A DNA stretch of 35,149 bases, from NCBI GenBank assembly GCA_017631875.1, contig JAGBSL010000026.1, positions 1 through 35,149 on the forward strand, read 5' to 3'. Every line of letters begins with the position of its first letter. Within the stretch, counting starts at the first letter, position 1. The notes beneath the pieces are model-generated. The model saw only the letters and a list, made by a program, of their open reading frames with translations. It did not search any database and had not been told where the DNA came from. A program made the translations under genes and the position numbers. Shown in pieces: positions 1 to 9,261 of this stretch. This stretch comes from Bacteroidales bacterium (lineage in GTDB: Bacteria; Bacteroidota; Bacteroidia; Bacteroidales; UBA932).

Positions 1-2838
1 TGATGGAGAAATGCCGTCGGGGCTCTCTATGCAGTACTTCTCAGGATTAGGCGCAGTGTAAAATGCGCCGGCGGGAGCCTTATAAGCATACAGACTGTCC
101 TGGACGAACGAAACCTCGCCGCTTCTGCCTGCAAAGTTCATCACCCATTTGTATCCGAGTACGTTCTTTATGAAGTTTTGTGTTGCAAGAGCCGTATCGC
201 TATCTTTCTCATATGGATATATCTGGTCCCATGCATCAGTACCGATGTGGGATCCGCTGACGAGAAGGTTTACGCCACTGTCAGCTGCGGCAGACAGTGC
301 TGAAATCATCTCGGCAGGGAAGACCTGGAAACGAGGGGAGTCGAATCCTCCGCCTACCGTGGTGGTCACCTGCTTTCCGCAAACCAGGTCTATTGCCCAT
401 ACGTCTTTCCTGTATGTAGAGTCGTTGCAGAACGCCTCGTTGCTGCATGAGATGAAGGCGTATCCCGCTTTCATTATTGCCTTGCCGTGTACATAGGCGA
501 AGTCGTGCGTGTTTCCTGCTACCGTCTTGCCGGCGTAGTCGTGGTATGAGGTTCCGAAGCCTGCGCAGGCATTGCTTACCCACGGCATGGCGCGCCTGTT
601 CTCATACATTTCTCCTATGAATGTGATATCCCTTACGTCAGGAACGCCACTGTCTGTCCTGTTGTCGAATCCTGCGTATGCAGGTGTGTCGAAGTATGCC
701 GGACCGGAAACCCTGTCGAAGTTGTTGACGGCAAGCACTGTCTTTCCGTAAGCTCCGTCAATCGGAGTTCCGATGCAGACGACCTCGGATGGGAAACTCT
801 TTCCTCCATCGTTGAAGGCAGCAATCCTGTAACTGTAGATCTCGCCTGGCTTTATAGAGGTCTCATAGACATATTTTCCATCCTCCGATACTGCCTTTAT
901 CACTTTTCCGTTGTCGAAGGCTCCGTCACCCTTTCTGGTGTAAAGTATGAATCCGGTCGCATCTGCAGTAGGCTCGAGCGGATCGCTGACCGCCTTCCAT
1001 GAAAGCACGGCTTTACCTCCTTCCGAGAACCTCACTCCGATCTCCTCGACGCCCAGAGGCTGCACTACATAAGGCACGCCGTATCTGTTGCTGAGGTATT
1101 TGAGCATGCCTTTATATATGGCTCTGCTGACGGTAAATCGGTATGTAGGGTCAAGGCCGTATTTCATGTCCTCGAAGTTCTGGTGTGACAGCAGCTCAAG
1201 CAGCATGGCCGGGCACGACGGAGTGCGCGACTCCCTGTAACCTCTGTCCCATATCTGCCTTCTGGTCCAGTCTTCGCTGAAAAGTCCCTGCAGGTCATGG
1301 ACGATCTGTGACTGGACGATGTCGGCATACTCCCTGCTGGTCATCCTGCTTTCCCCTCCCGGGAGTTTAGTCTCATTCTTTGACTTGTATGTGTAGATCG
1401 CCAGTGTGCCGATCACGGTGTCTGCCGGATGTACTCCCGCGTCGGTATGGAAGCCGAGCGAAAGGTCCACGGGGATTCCTTTACCCTCTCTGTCCGGGTT
1501 CATGTATGAGCCTCCGCTGATCCAGTCCACCCAATCGCCCCTGCACATGAAGTCTCTCGAATAATCGTTCTCCGCATCTTCCGGACTCCAGATGGACTTG
1601 TCGGCGCCGGCCCACTGCAGCCAGTATGTTGCGCCCTCTGCCGAACGGGGAAGTCCGGAGATGACAGGCTCGAGAGTATCATCCTCAGGCTGTCCGACAA
1701 TGTTTCCCATTCCGCCTCCGAATCTTACGGCGTCTGCAGTCACGACGGCCTTCTTGTCATATCTGTAACCTTCAGGAGTCCTGCCGCTCAGCACCACGCT
1801 GGCGTCAGAGCCTTCGTCGAACTCGAATGTGCCCAGATATACCCATGTGCCTCCGCCGATCTTCTGGTTAACCACGAATCTGCTTGATCCGCCAAGGTGG
1901 TTTACTGTATAAAGTGCGGCTGCGGTGCTTTCGGGCAGGGATTTATATGAGATGTATACGGCATAGAAGCCTCTTTCAGGGATGTCCGGAGTCCATTTCG
2001 CTGATACACCGTCCAAGCACTGCGCCTGTCGCGCGGTGCCCATCCTGAAAGGCTCCTCCTCTCGGGTGTAAGTCGGCTTAGGGTCTGCAAAACCGCTACC
2101 TGCTTCGCTCCATGTACCTGTCTCATTGTAGACGGCTGTCCCGCGTGCGCCACATGTCGTGTCATTGTCTGCTATCACCTCATGAGTCTGAACGTCTCTT
2201 TCGCGAGGCAGCATGACGTATGCTCCTGCATTCTCCAGCATCGGAACAAGGTATGGCAGTACGAACCCTTGCGTAAACATATCCTCCACGGTCTGGAAGA
2301 GTCCGGGCCTCTGCCATTCCCATAGTCCGGAGCCAGAGGAGAACGCCCTTCCGTGGCTCTGCCATACTGCTATTGTCCTTCCATCAAGTCCCTTGCTGAA
2401 TTCATGACCGTCCAGAGGCTTGACCACCTGTGCCGGGTTCTGCGGCGCGTCCGTCCTGTGGGACGAGTGTGCCGGATTGCCTTTGAACGTCAGTGCGGCG
2501 ACTTCAAGGTTCTCTATGTCTATGTTTCTGGACTTTACCTCTCCAAGCGAATAGTTCCTGTAAGCGGCAGGGAACTGACCTTTGAGTGCACTTCGGAACC
2601 ACTTCGCATCGCCTGGCCTGAACGGATAGTCTCCGAGAGACTCCGTAAAATAGAAGTCCAGGACGGGGCCTCTTTTCATCACGGCCTTCAAGGTTATGCG
2701 TCCGTTCACGCCTGTCCTTTCATTCATCAGCGTGCCAAGCGAATCGCATGCATCCTTGAAGTCTTTGACAATTTTGCTCTGCGAGGACGCTTCAATGCAT
2801 GTGAAGATGATAAGTAATGTGAGTACGATCTTCTTCAT
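1..2838 (-). CDS. Secreted N-acetylmuramoyl-L-alanine amidase with golvesin-like and FN3 domains (C-terminus beyond window)
   Basis: Open frame of 946 codons with no stop; the C-terminus lies beyond base 1. The start is an ATG with a clear signal peptide (MKKIVLTLLIIFTCIEASSQ). Visible parts, with rough residues: an N-terminal region to 140; the first half of an amidase-3-like zinc fold with QSHGR near 156 and PRERD near 213; an inserted beta-rich module at 255-370 resembling the golvesin C-terminal / xanthan-lyase-associated carbohydrate-binding domain; the second half with LGFHTDAG near 463 and LLELLSH near 548, matching the zinc-His and catalytic-Glu positions; an FN3 domain at about 593-686; and a further C-terminal region. 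In this family the enzyme cleaves the MurNAc-L-Ala bond of peptidoglycan. The gene starts 3 bases after the ABC exporter stop, so translation is probably coupled. The fold is well supported; the exact substrate is inferred. Confidence 0.85.
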   Translation of the reverse strand, partial: MKKIVLTLLIIFTCIEASSQSKIVKDFKDACDSLGTLMNERTGVNGRITLKAVMKRGPVLDFYFTESLGDYPFRPGDAKWFRSALKGQFPAAYRNYSLGEVKSRNIDIENLEVAALTFKGNPAHSSHRTDAPQNPAQVVKPLDGHEFSKGLDGRTIAVWQSHGRAFSSGSGLWEWQRPGLFQTVEDMFTQGFVLPYLVPMLENAGAYVMLPRERDVQTHEVIADNDTTCGARGTAVYNETGTWSEAGSGFADPKPTYTREEEPFRMGTARQAQCLDGVSAKWTPDIPERGFYAVYISYKSLPESTAAALYTVNHLGGSSRFVVNQKIGGGTWVYLGTFEFDEGSDASVVLSGRTPEGYRYDKKAVVTADAVRFGGGMGNIVGQPEDDTLEPVISGLPRSAEGATYWLQWAGADKSIWSPEDAENDYSRDFMCRGDWVDWISGGSYMNPDREGKGIPVDLSLGFHTDAGVHPADTVIGTLAIYTYKSKNETKLPGGESRMTSREYADIVQSQIVHDLQGLFSEDWTRRQIWDRGYRESRTPSCPAMLLELLSHQNFEDMKYGLDPTYRFTVSRAIYKGMLKYLSNRYGVPYVVQPLGVEEIGVRFSEGGKAVLSWKAVSDPLEPTADATGFILYTRKGDGAFDNGKVIKAVSEDGKYVYETSIKPGEIYSYRIAAFNDGGKSFPSEVVCIGTPIDGAYGKTVLAVNNFDRVSGPAYFDTPAYAGFDNRTDSGVPDVRDITFIGEMYENRRAMPWVSNACAGFGTSYHDYAGKTVAGNTHDFAYVHGKAIMKAGYAFISCSNEAFCNDSTYRKDVWAIDLVCGKQVTTTVGGGFDSPRFQVFPAEMISALSAAADSGVNLLVSGSHIGTDAWDQIYPYEKDSDTALATQNFIKNVLGYKWVMNFAGRSGEVSFVQDSLYAYKAPAGAFYTAPNPEKYCIESPDGISPS

Positions 2839-2841
2839 TTC

Positions 2842-4674
2842 CTAAAGGGCCTGCATGTCGTTAAGCTTCTTGTAATATCCGTTCAGTGCGAGGAGCTCCT
2901 CATGCTTTCCGCGCTCTACGATACGTCCTTCATGCATTACGCAGATTTCGTCTGCATTCTTGATGGTCGAGAGGCGGTGTGCGATGGCTATGGTCGTCCT
3001 TGAGCCTGTGAGCCTGTCGAGTGCTTCCTGTACAAGCTTCTCTGACTCTGTGTCCAGAGCCGAAGTCGCCTCGTCAAGAATCAGTACAGGAGGGTTTTTC
3101 AGGATTGCGCGGGCTATACTGATGCGCTGCCTCTGGCCTCCTGAGAGCTTAGAGCCTCTGTCGCCGATGTTTGTCATGTATCCTTCCTCCTTCTCCATGA
3201 TGAAGTCATGGGCATTTGCGATCTTCGCTGCGGCTACGACCTGTTCCATGGTGGCTCCCTCTACTCCAAAAGCGATATTGTTGAATATCGTGTCGTTAAA
3301 CAGGATAGCCTCCTGGTTTACGTTTCCGATCAGTGCCCTGAGGTCCTTGATGCGCACATCCCTGATGTCGGTGCCGTCTATTGTAATGCTGCCGGAACAT
3401 ACGTCGTAATAGCGTGGGATGAGGTCTACCAGAGTGGATTTTCCTGATCCGGACTGTCCGACCAGTGCTACCATCTTGCCCTTTGGAATCGTAAGGTCTA
3501 TCTCAGAAAGCACCTCGCGGCCTTCCTCGTAACTGAAGCAAACGCCGCTTATGCGTATTTCTTTCTCGAGTCCCTTGAGCTCTGCAGGCTGGGCGGGTTC
3601 CTTGATGTCGTTGACAGCGTTCATGATCTTGTCGACCCTTTCCATGGACGCGAGACCCTTAGGGATGTTGTATCCAGCCTTGGAGAACTCCTTGAGTGGG
3701 TTGAGCACGCTGTAGAGGATCACCATGTAGAAGATGAATGTCGGAGCGTCGATAGGCGAGGCGTCGCTCAGGATAAGCGTGCCTCCGAACCAGAGGACGA
3801 TCATGATCATGCATGTTCCGAGGAATTCGCTGACCGGGTGGGCTGATGCCTGTCTTGTCGCGACCTTGCTTGCGGCAGCCTTGTATTCGTTTGCCGTAGT
3901 TGCGAATCTTTCCTTCATCTTGTCCTCGGCGATGAAGGCCTTGATCACTCTGAGTCCTCCGAGTGTCTCGTCGAGCTGGGACATGGTCTCGCTCCACTTC
4001 GCCTGTGCCTCAAGCGATTTCCTCTTGAGCTTCTTTCCGATCGCGCTCATACCCCAGGCCATCAGAGGGACTACCGCCAAGGTAAAGAGCGTAAGCTGCC
4101 AGCTTGTCACGATAAGCGTCGCGAAATAGAATGTTATGAGGATAGGGTTCTTGATCAGCATATCCAGCGAGCTGGTTATCGAATGTTCGATCTCATTTAC
4201 GTCACCGCTCATCCTGGCGATGATGTCGCCCTTCTTCTGCTGCGAGAAGAATCCCATAGGCAGGCTCAGGAGCTTGTTGTATACCTGGGTCCTGATGTCC
4301 CTTACGATTCCTGTCCTGATAGGAACCATGATTGCGGAAGAACCGAAGTAACATGAGGTCTTGAGCGCAGTCATCACCATCATGAACAGGCCCAGAAGAA
4401 GAAGTGTCCTGGATGGTCCCCAAGTCCCAATTGCCCATGTTACATAATAGTACATGTTGTTGATTACCAGGTCTTTGATTGGAACGTCGCTGTCCCATGC
4501 CATGAATTCATACACGGTCGTGTCCAGTCCGAAGAGGATCTGGAGGATAGGGATGATCAGGGTGAATGAGAATATGTTGAATACCGCCGACATGACGTTC
4601 AGGAGTATTGACCATGTCATGTATCCGGCGTATGGTGATGCGTATCTTTTGAGCAGTCTGAAAAAGTCCTTCAT
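2842..4674 (-). CDS. MsbA-like ABC exporter (fused permease and ATPase)
   Basis: 610-residue half-transporter: about six transmembrane helices in the first 320 residues followed by a nucleotide-binding domain. Walker A GQSGSGKST lies near residues 406-414, signature LSGGQRQR near 510, Walker B ILDEATSALD near 532 and the switch His (AHRLST) near 566; all are intact. Length and order match the MsbA/LmrA type of lipid or multidrug exporters, which work as dimers in the inner membrane. An upstream in-frame Met would add eight residues, but MKDFFRLLKRY is the better start, because the longer form begins right at the -7 promoter box. Neighbours are a cell-wall amidase 3 bases downstream and an M28-fold protein upstream. 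Lipid A core export is possible but not shown. Confidence 0.93.
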   Translation of the reverse strand: MKDFFRLLKRYASPYAGYMTWSILLNVMSAVFNIFSFTLIIPILQILFGLDTTVYEFMAWDSDVPIKDLVINNMYYYVTWAIGTWGPSRTLLLLGLFMMVMTALKTSCYFGSSAIMVPIRTGIVRDIRTQVYNKLLSLPMGFFSQQKKGDIIARMSGDVNEIEHSITSSLDMLIKNPILITFYFATLIVTSWQLTLFTLAVVPLMAWGMSAIGKKLKRKSLEAQAKWSETMSQLDETLGGLRVIKAFIAEDKMKERFATTANEYKAAASKVATRQASAHPVSEFLGTCMIMIVLWFGGTLILSDASPIDAPTFIFYMVILYSVLNPLKEFSKAGYNIPKGLASMERVDKIMNAVNDIKEPAQPAELKGLEKEIRISGVCFSYEEGREVLSEIDLTIPKGKMVALVGQSGSGKSTLVDLIPRYYDVCSGSITIDGTDIRDVRIKDLRALIGNVNQEAILFNDTIFNNIAFGVEGATMEQVVAAAKIANAHDFIMEKEEGYMTNIGDRGSKLSGGQRQRISIARAILKNPPVLILDEATSALDTESEKLVQEALDRLTGSRTTIAIAHRLSTIKNADEICVMHEGRIVERGKHEELLALNGYYKKLNDMQAL

Positions 4675-4695
4675 GGTGAATAAATGTAAAACACG

Positions 4696-4703
4696 CAAAT
4701 ATA
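4696..4703 (-). promoter_or_regulatory. -7 box TATATTTG for the ABC exporter
   Basis: Exact match to the Bacteroidota -7 consensus TAnnTTTG on the minus strand, about 21 bases before the chosen ATG. It implies a short leader and supports the downstream start. Confidence 0.6.
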
Positions 4704-4720
4704 CGAAATATTTACGTGTT

Positions 4721-5746
4721 TTACAGCATCTTCTCTAGCCAATGATATATAAGAAATATCCTTTTGCGCAGTATTTCTGTGTCTATTGTCTGTGCAGTAT
4801 CGCGTGTCTTGTTGGTGTTCATCGTGATTCCGGAGGTGAAGAGCACGGCTGGAATGCCGTTGTCTATGAAGATCCTCTGGTCGGACAGACGGTAGAACAT
4901 GCGTGTGAAGTTCTTGCTTCCGTAATATGTGAGGTCGATCTCCAGGTCAATCGCGAACATGCGGTTGCATATCCGTAGCATGTCTCTCTTTATTGGCTTG
5001 AGTGACTCGGTTCCGAGCATTATCATGTAGTCCTTTCTGCCGGATGCCAAAGGAGACATCGTGCAGCCTATCTGGTCGATGTTGACCATAAGGGAAATCT
5101 GGCCCTTGCTGATCGTCTTGCCTGACTGCGGATCTCTAAGCTGTCCGTTTTCGATCATTCTCCACAGAGCCTTGGATCCCGCCATGTCGTGTTCCTTCGC
5201 GTCGAAGGCTACGAATATGATGTTGCTGTCATGAATCCTGCCGCTATCCTTATATTCGGAAAGCATCTCTGCAAGACTTAGTAAAGCTGCTGTGCCTGAG
5301 GCATTTGCATCTGCTCCTGGATAAAATTTCCCATCAAGTGTCCCCAGATGGTCATAGTGTGCTCCGACAATTACATAACGGTCGCGAGCCGTTGTCTTCG
5401 AGCCAGGCAGCATGCCTATGATGTTTCTTCCATATCTGCCGTCCTTGAGTATAACTGCGTGAGCATATCCTCCGCTCATCTTCATGAGTCCTATCCTTTC
5501 GAACTCTCTCTGCAGCCACAGCGCAGCGATGCCTCCGCCTCGCTGTCCGCTGCCGCGGCCCTCGCAGAGACTGTCGCATAGATGTTCGATGCGCTCATTG
5601 AGTATTGAGTTGGTTACAAGTCTTCTGGCGGACTGATGCTCACGAACCATCATGTTCTGGGCATGAGCCCCGATAGTGCATATAACCGTTGCCGCTACCG
5701 TGATAATAGCGCGTATTAAGGAATTTTTGACGGTTTTTGTCTGCAT
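4721..5746 (-). CDS. Secreted M28-fold protein, probable inactive aminopeptidase homologue
   Basis: 341 residues from the ATG at 5746, with signal peptide ending near IGAHAQ. A GTG two codons upstream is possible but less likely. The M28 zinc-peptidase scaffold is plain: GAHYDHLG (His130), GADANASG (Asp146), FDAKEHDMAGS (Glu185) and NIDQIGC (Asp224). Two key positions are changed. The catalytic Glu that normally precedes the metal-binding Glu is Lys184, and the C-terminal zinc His expected four residues before the final Asp-Thr is Asn312 (NTNKTRDT). A normal two-zinc aminopeptidase is therefore unlikely; a binding role or altered chemistry is inferred. Divergent from the TPR gene. Confidence 0.82.
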   Translation of the reverse strand: MQTKTVKNSLIRAIITVAATVICTIGAHAQNMMVREHQSARRLVTNSILNERIEHLCDSLCEGRGSGQRGGGIAALWLQREFERIGLMKMSGGYAHAVILKDGRYGRNIIGMLPGSKTTARDRYVIVGAHYDHLGTLDGKFYPGADANASGTAALLSLAEMLSEYKDSGRIHDSNIIFVAFDAKEHDMAGSKALWRMIENGQLRDPQSGKTISKGQISLMVNIDQIGCTMSPLASGRKDYMIMLGTESLKPIKRDMLRICNRMFAIDLEIDLTYYGSKNFTRMFYRLSDQRIFIDNGIPAVLFTSGITMNTNKTRDTAQTIDTEILRKRIFLIYHWLEKML

Positions 5747-5762
5747 GAGCACAATAAATGAC

Positions 5763-5770
5763 TATCTTTG
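5763..5770 (+). promoter_or_regulatory. -7 box TATCTTTG for the TPR operon
   Basis: Matches TAnnTTTG, with a TTTG at 5737-5740 about 22 bases upstream as a possible -33 element. It lies inside the longest form of the TPR frame (from 5758), so transcription begins after that ATG. The start at 5830, which gives a signal peptide, is therefore correct. Confidence 0.6.
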
Positions 5771-5829
5771 TAGTTTGGCGTGTAGATTGCTTGCGCAATC
5801 AGGCCGCGAAATTAGCAAAATTTTTCGAT

Positions 5830-7845
5830 ATGCGTAGAATTCTGAAATGTCTGGCGGTGCTGCTCCTGTTCTTTTCGATAGGGAGCTTCAAAGCGTATGC
5901 TCAATATGACAAGGATGTGTTCTATATGCGTGGCCGCAATGCTCTTGCTGAAGGTAAATATGCTCAGGCGATAGACAATTTCAATGTCCTGGCGCAGCTT
6001 GATACAGCAGATTATTATACGTTCTTTTTCAGGGGAATCGCCAAGTATAATCTCGGAGACCTTAGAGGAGCCAGAAGGGACTTCGACAGATCGGTGCAGA
6101 TAAATCCAGTATTCACATCCGGTTATCATTATAGAGGAATAACAGAAAGCCGTTTCGGCAATTATGACGAAGCGCTTGCAGACCTGCAGAAAGCTATAGA
6201 CCTGCGTCCGGGCTTCATAGGCCTGTACTTCAGCCGTGGAGTGACTTATTTCCTCTCCCAACAGTTTGAGAAGGCGATCGCTGACTTTGACAAGTATATC
6301 AGGAAGGAGCCGAAGGATCCTTCTGCATACCTCAACAGAGGTGCCAGCCATCTTTTCCTGGGTGATACGCTGAGTGCTATGAATGATTATAACAAAGCGA
6401 TCAAACTGGACCGCTTTGATCCGGAAGGATATGTCAGAAGAGGCCGTCTGTATGCGTCTAAAAAAGAGTATGGCAGTGCGATAGCAGACATGGATATGGC
6501 CATAAGCCTTGATACGGCAAATACCTTCGCATACTTCAATCGCGCTATAATGTATTATGAGCAAGAGCGTTACAGGGAGGCAATGGATGACCTTAACCAG
6601 GTGCTTGAGGACGAGCCAGGCAATGCGCTTACCCTGTATAACAGAGGTCTGATACATGCGCAGCTTGGTGCGTATGAGGAGGCTCTCAATGACATGGACC
6701 GTGTGCTCAACATCAATCCAGAGAATGTTCTTGCATACTTTAACCGTGCTTCCATATTCATAGAGATGGGGCAGTACAGGAATGCTCTTGAAGATTATGA
6801 CAAGGCCATAGAATTGTATCCGGACTTTGCGAAGGCCTATATGAACAGGTCATATGTGAAGAACCTCCTCGGAGACTATAAATCGTCCAAGAAGGACTAT
6901 GATACTGCGCAGAAGAAAGTTCGGGAGTATAGGGAGAAGAACATGGCCGAGGCCGGCTCTTTTGCCGATACGACTAAGAAATACAGTGCTCTGCTGTCGC
7001 TTGACGCAGAGTTTGCAAAGAAGGATTTCAATGACGAGCTCCTGCAGAACAGGGATATAGACGTAAAATTACGTCCTCTATATAAGTTTGTGCTTACAGG
7101 TGAGAAGGATAATGTTAATTATGCCTTGTCAAGAGGTTTCGAGAATCCTTTGGTTACAAGGTTGAAGACCCAGCTTCCTGTAGGAGTAAAGATCCTTAAT
7201 GAGCCAGTCGGTCTGGATGAAAGCCAGCTCGAGCAGATTGCAGGATATGCCTGGGACGGAAATGCTCCGGAGCAGCTGTTCGTCCGCGCGCTTTATGAGA
7301 ATGACCTGAAGCGCTTCAATTCAGCGCTCGCATACTACAGCGGAGCCATAGATACGGCTCAGGAGGGCGCTAAGGGTGTGGATGCCCTTTACAGTGCCTT
7401 CTATCACATGAACAGAGGCTCCCTGCGTGCCGAGATGATCGAGTTCCTGTCTACGATTGAGAACAACGTACAGGTGCTCTCGATGGATGATACCGGAGCT
7501 GCAAGGGCAAGGGTGAAGGATCAGGTGACAAGACAATACGACTACAGCGAGGCAATCGAGGACATGAAAGCTGCGGCGCAGATCATGCCTGACATCCCTT
7601 ATGTCTATTTCAACCTCGGCAACTTGTACTGTCTGTCTGCAGAGCATTTGGCGTCAATAGAGAATTATACCAAGGCTATTGAGATATATCCATACATGGG
7701 TGATGCATATTTCAACAGAGGCCTGGTGCTTATATACTTGAAGGATAAGGAAAAAGGATGCATCGACCTTTCGCGTGCCGGCGAGCTCGGCGTGGCGGAT
7801 GCGTACGGTGTCATAAAGAAATACTGTGAGGAGAACAATGATTAA
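5830..7845 (+). CDS. Periplasmic TPR-repeat protein
   Basis: 671 residues starting MRRILKCLAVLLLFFSIGSF with a signal peptide ending at about YAQ. Ten consecutive 34-residue TPR units follow (recurrent patterns such as AYFNRA, AIADFDKYI, ALADLQKAI), then a divergent segment of roughly 150 residues (about 360-510), then three more TPR units near the C-terminus. TPR arrays are protein-interaction scaffolds; the partner is unknown. It is probably secreted to the periplasm. The last codons overlap the HAD gene start by 8 bases, with the HAD ribosome-binding site (AGGAGA) inside this gene, which marks an operon. No enzyme motif is seen. Confidence 0.9.
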   Translation: MRRILKCLAVLLLFFSIGSFKAYAQYDKDVFYMRGRNALAEGKYAQAIDNFNVLAQLDTADYYTFFFRGIAKYNLGDLRGARRDFDRSVQINPVFTSGYHYRGITESRFGNYDEALADLQKAIDLRPGFIGLYFSRGVTYFLSQQFEKAIADFDKYIRKEPKDPSAYLNRGASHLFLGDTLSAMNDYNKAIKLDRFDPEGYVRRGRLYASKKEYGSAIADMDMAISLDTANTFAYFNRAIMYYEQERYREAMDDLNQVLEDEPGNALTLYNRGLIHAQLGAYEEALNDMDRVLNINPENVLAYFNRASIFIEMGQYRNALEDYDKAIELYPDFAKAYMNRSYVKNLLGDYKSSKKDYDTAQKKVREYREKNMAEAGSFADTTKKYSALLSLDAEFAKKDFNDELLQNRDIDVKLRPLYKFVLTGEKDNVNYALSRGFENPLVTRLKTQLPVGVKILNEPVGLDESQLEQIAGYAWDGNAPEQLFVRALYENDLKRFNSALAYYSGAIDTAQEGAKGVDALYSAFYHMNRGSLRAEMIEFLSTIENNVQVLSMDDTGAARARVKDQVTRQYDYSEAIEDMKAAAQIMPDIPYVYFNLGNLYCLSAEHLASIENYTKAIEIYPYMGDAYFNRGLVLIYLKDKEKGCIDLSRAGELGVADAYGVIKKYCEENND

Positions 7846-8467
7846 GGCGTTGATATTTGACATGGGAGGAGTCCTCGTGGACCTCGACATAGAAGACTGC
7901 AAGAAGGTCTTCAAGGAGAAACTGGGTTATCATGACATAGACCAGATTATAGATGCATGCCACCAGAAGGGCATCTACGGTGATCTGGAGGAGGGAACAC
8001 TCTCCGCTGACGAGTTCCGTGCCATCGTATTGGCCGGGTCGAGGCCTGGCGCGGCGGCGTCCGAAGTTGATGAAGCGATGTCGCATATCCTCGTGGGTAT
8101 AGAACCATCCAAGGTGCAGCTGCTGAAAGAACTGTCTGAGAAATATGACCTCTACATGCTCAGCAACAACAATGCGATATGCCTTCCGTTTTCAAGCAAG
8201 ATGTTCGATGATGCCGGAATCCCGCTGAAAGACATCTTCATCAAGTGCTTCTTCTCATTTGAGATGAAGGCCCTGAAGCCGTCCAAGGCGTTTTATCAAG
8301 CTGTAGTCCAAGAGATTGGTCTTCCGGCAGAGCAGATGCTCTTCATCGATGACTCGCAGAGGAATGTCGACGGTTCGATAGAGGCCGGTCTTCCTGCGGT
8401 GTATTATGAACCGGGTACAGACCTCTCTGCTCTAGTATACGACGTATTGAACAGGGAGGAAAGATAA
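7838..8467 (+). CDS. HAD-superfamily phosphatase (YihX-like subgroup)
   Basis: 209 residues from the ATG at 7838, preceded by AGGAGAACA; a GTG at 7826 is the less likely alternative. HAD motifs: I, FDMGGVLVDLD with nucleophile Asp8; II, MLSNNN; III, LKPSKAFY; IV, FIDDSQRNVDGS. The second motif-I position is Gly rather than Asp (DMG), as in YihX-like sugar-phosphate phosphatases, so phosphatase activity on a small phosphorylated metabolite is the best guess. A cap domain lies between motifs I and II. Its stop overlaps the next ATG by one base (TAATG), indicating translational coupling. Confidence 0.88.
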   Translation: MIKALIFDMGGVLVDLDIEDCKKVFKEKLGYHDIDQIIDACHQKGIYGDLEEGTLSADEFRAIVLAGSRPGAAASEVDEAMSHILVGIEPSKVQLLKELSEKYDLYMLSNNNAICLPFSSKMFDDAGIPLKDIFIKCFFSFEMKALKPSKAFYQAVVQEIGLPAEQMLFIDDSQRNVDGSIEAGLPAVYYEPGTDLSALVYDVLNREER

Positions 8468-9261
8468 TGGTAAAGTTCATGAGCCTTTCCAGCGGAAGCT
8501 GCGGCAACTGCTATTATCTTGCTTCTGGCAAGGGTGGACTCCTCATCGATGCCGGAGTCGGTACCGTGAGGCTGAGGAAGATATTCCAGGAGTACAATCT
8601 GTCTCTGGATTCGTTCTCTGCCGTGCTCGTGACCCATGACCACCTGGACCACATCCGCCATCTGGGACCTTTCTGCAAACGTTTCAAGAAACCGGTATAC
8701 ACGGCTAAGGCGATTCATGATGCATTGGCTCGTCACACCTTCACTGCCTCTATCATCGGAGGCTATCGCCGCGTGCTGGAAGAAGGCGCATGGAACGAGG
8801 TTGCGGGGATGAAGGTACGCTATTTCGTCGTTCCTCATGATGCGACCCAGACGGTAGGATATGCCATTGATACGGGGGAGCACAAGTTTGTGATAATGAC
8901 CGATATAGGTCGTATGACTGACGAGGCTGTGGAGTTTGCCCGTCAGGCCGATACCGTGGTTGTCGAGTCGAACTATGACATGGATATGCTTATGCGTGGC
9001 CCGTATACCTATGAACTCAAGATGAGGATCGTCCAGGGCTGCGGTCACCTCAGCAATGACGAGTGCGCCAGCGCCATCAAGAGGTTCTGGCATCCGGGCC
9101 TGAAGAATATCTTCCTGTGCCACCTCAGCGAGAACAACAATACCCATGCGCTTGCGTACGAGTCTGCTGCCCGGGCGCTGAGGGAATTGGGAGTCGAAAA
9201 GGGAACGGTTGCCCTGAGTTGTCTCCCAAGGCAATACCCTTCTCCTTTGTTTAATCTGTAA
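8467..9261 (+). CDS. Metallo-beta-lactamase-fold hydrolase, YycJ/WalJ-like
   Basis: 264 residues. The metal site THDHLDH lies near residues 56-61, with further ligands suggested by VPHDATQT, MTDIGRMT and the late LCHLSENNN motif, a pattern typical of the YycJ/WalJ branch. Members are cytoplasmic metal-dependent nucleases or phosphodiesterases; WalJ has been linked to cell wall and DNA repair in Gram-positives. It is the last gene of the TPR-HAD-MBL operon. Its last 11 bases overlap the end of the GH95 gene on the other strand. Confidence 0.88.
   Translation: MVKFMSLSSGSCGNCYYLASGKGGLLIDAGVGTVRLRKIFQEYNLSLDSFSAVLVTHDHLDHIRHLGPFCKRFKKPVYTAKAIHDALARHTFTASIIGGYRRVLEEGAWNEVAGMKVRYFVVPHDATQTVGYAIDTGEHKFVIMTDIGRMTDEAVEFARQADTVVVESNYDMDMLMRGPYTYELKMRIVQGCGHLSNDECASAIKRFWHPGLKNIFLCHLSENNNTHALAYESAARALRELGVEKGTVALSCLPRQYPSPLFNL

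Noticed and set aside
5812..6657. 281-codon minus-strand frame opposite the TPR gene
   Set aside because: The TPR repeats on the plus strand are regular and unambiguous; the opposite frame is a by-product of the repeats.
8404..9234. 276-codon minus-strand frame opposite the metallo-beta-lactamase gene
   Set aside because: Shadow of a gene with clear metal-binding motifs; no ribosome-binding site or domain.
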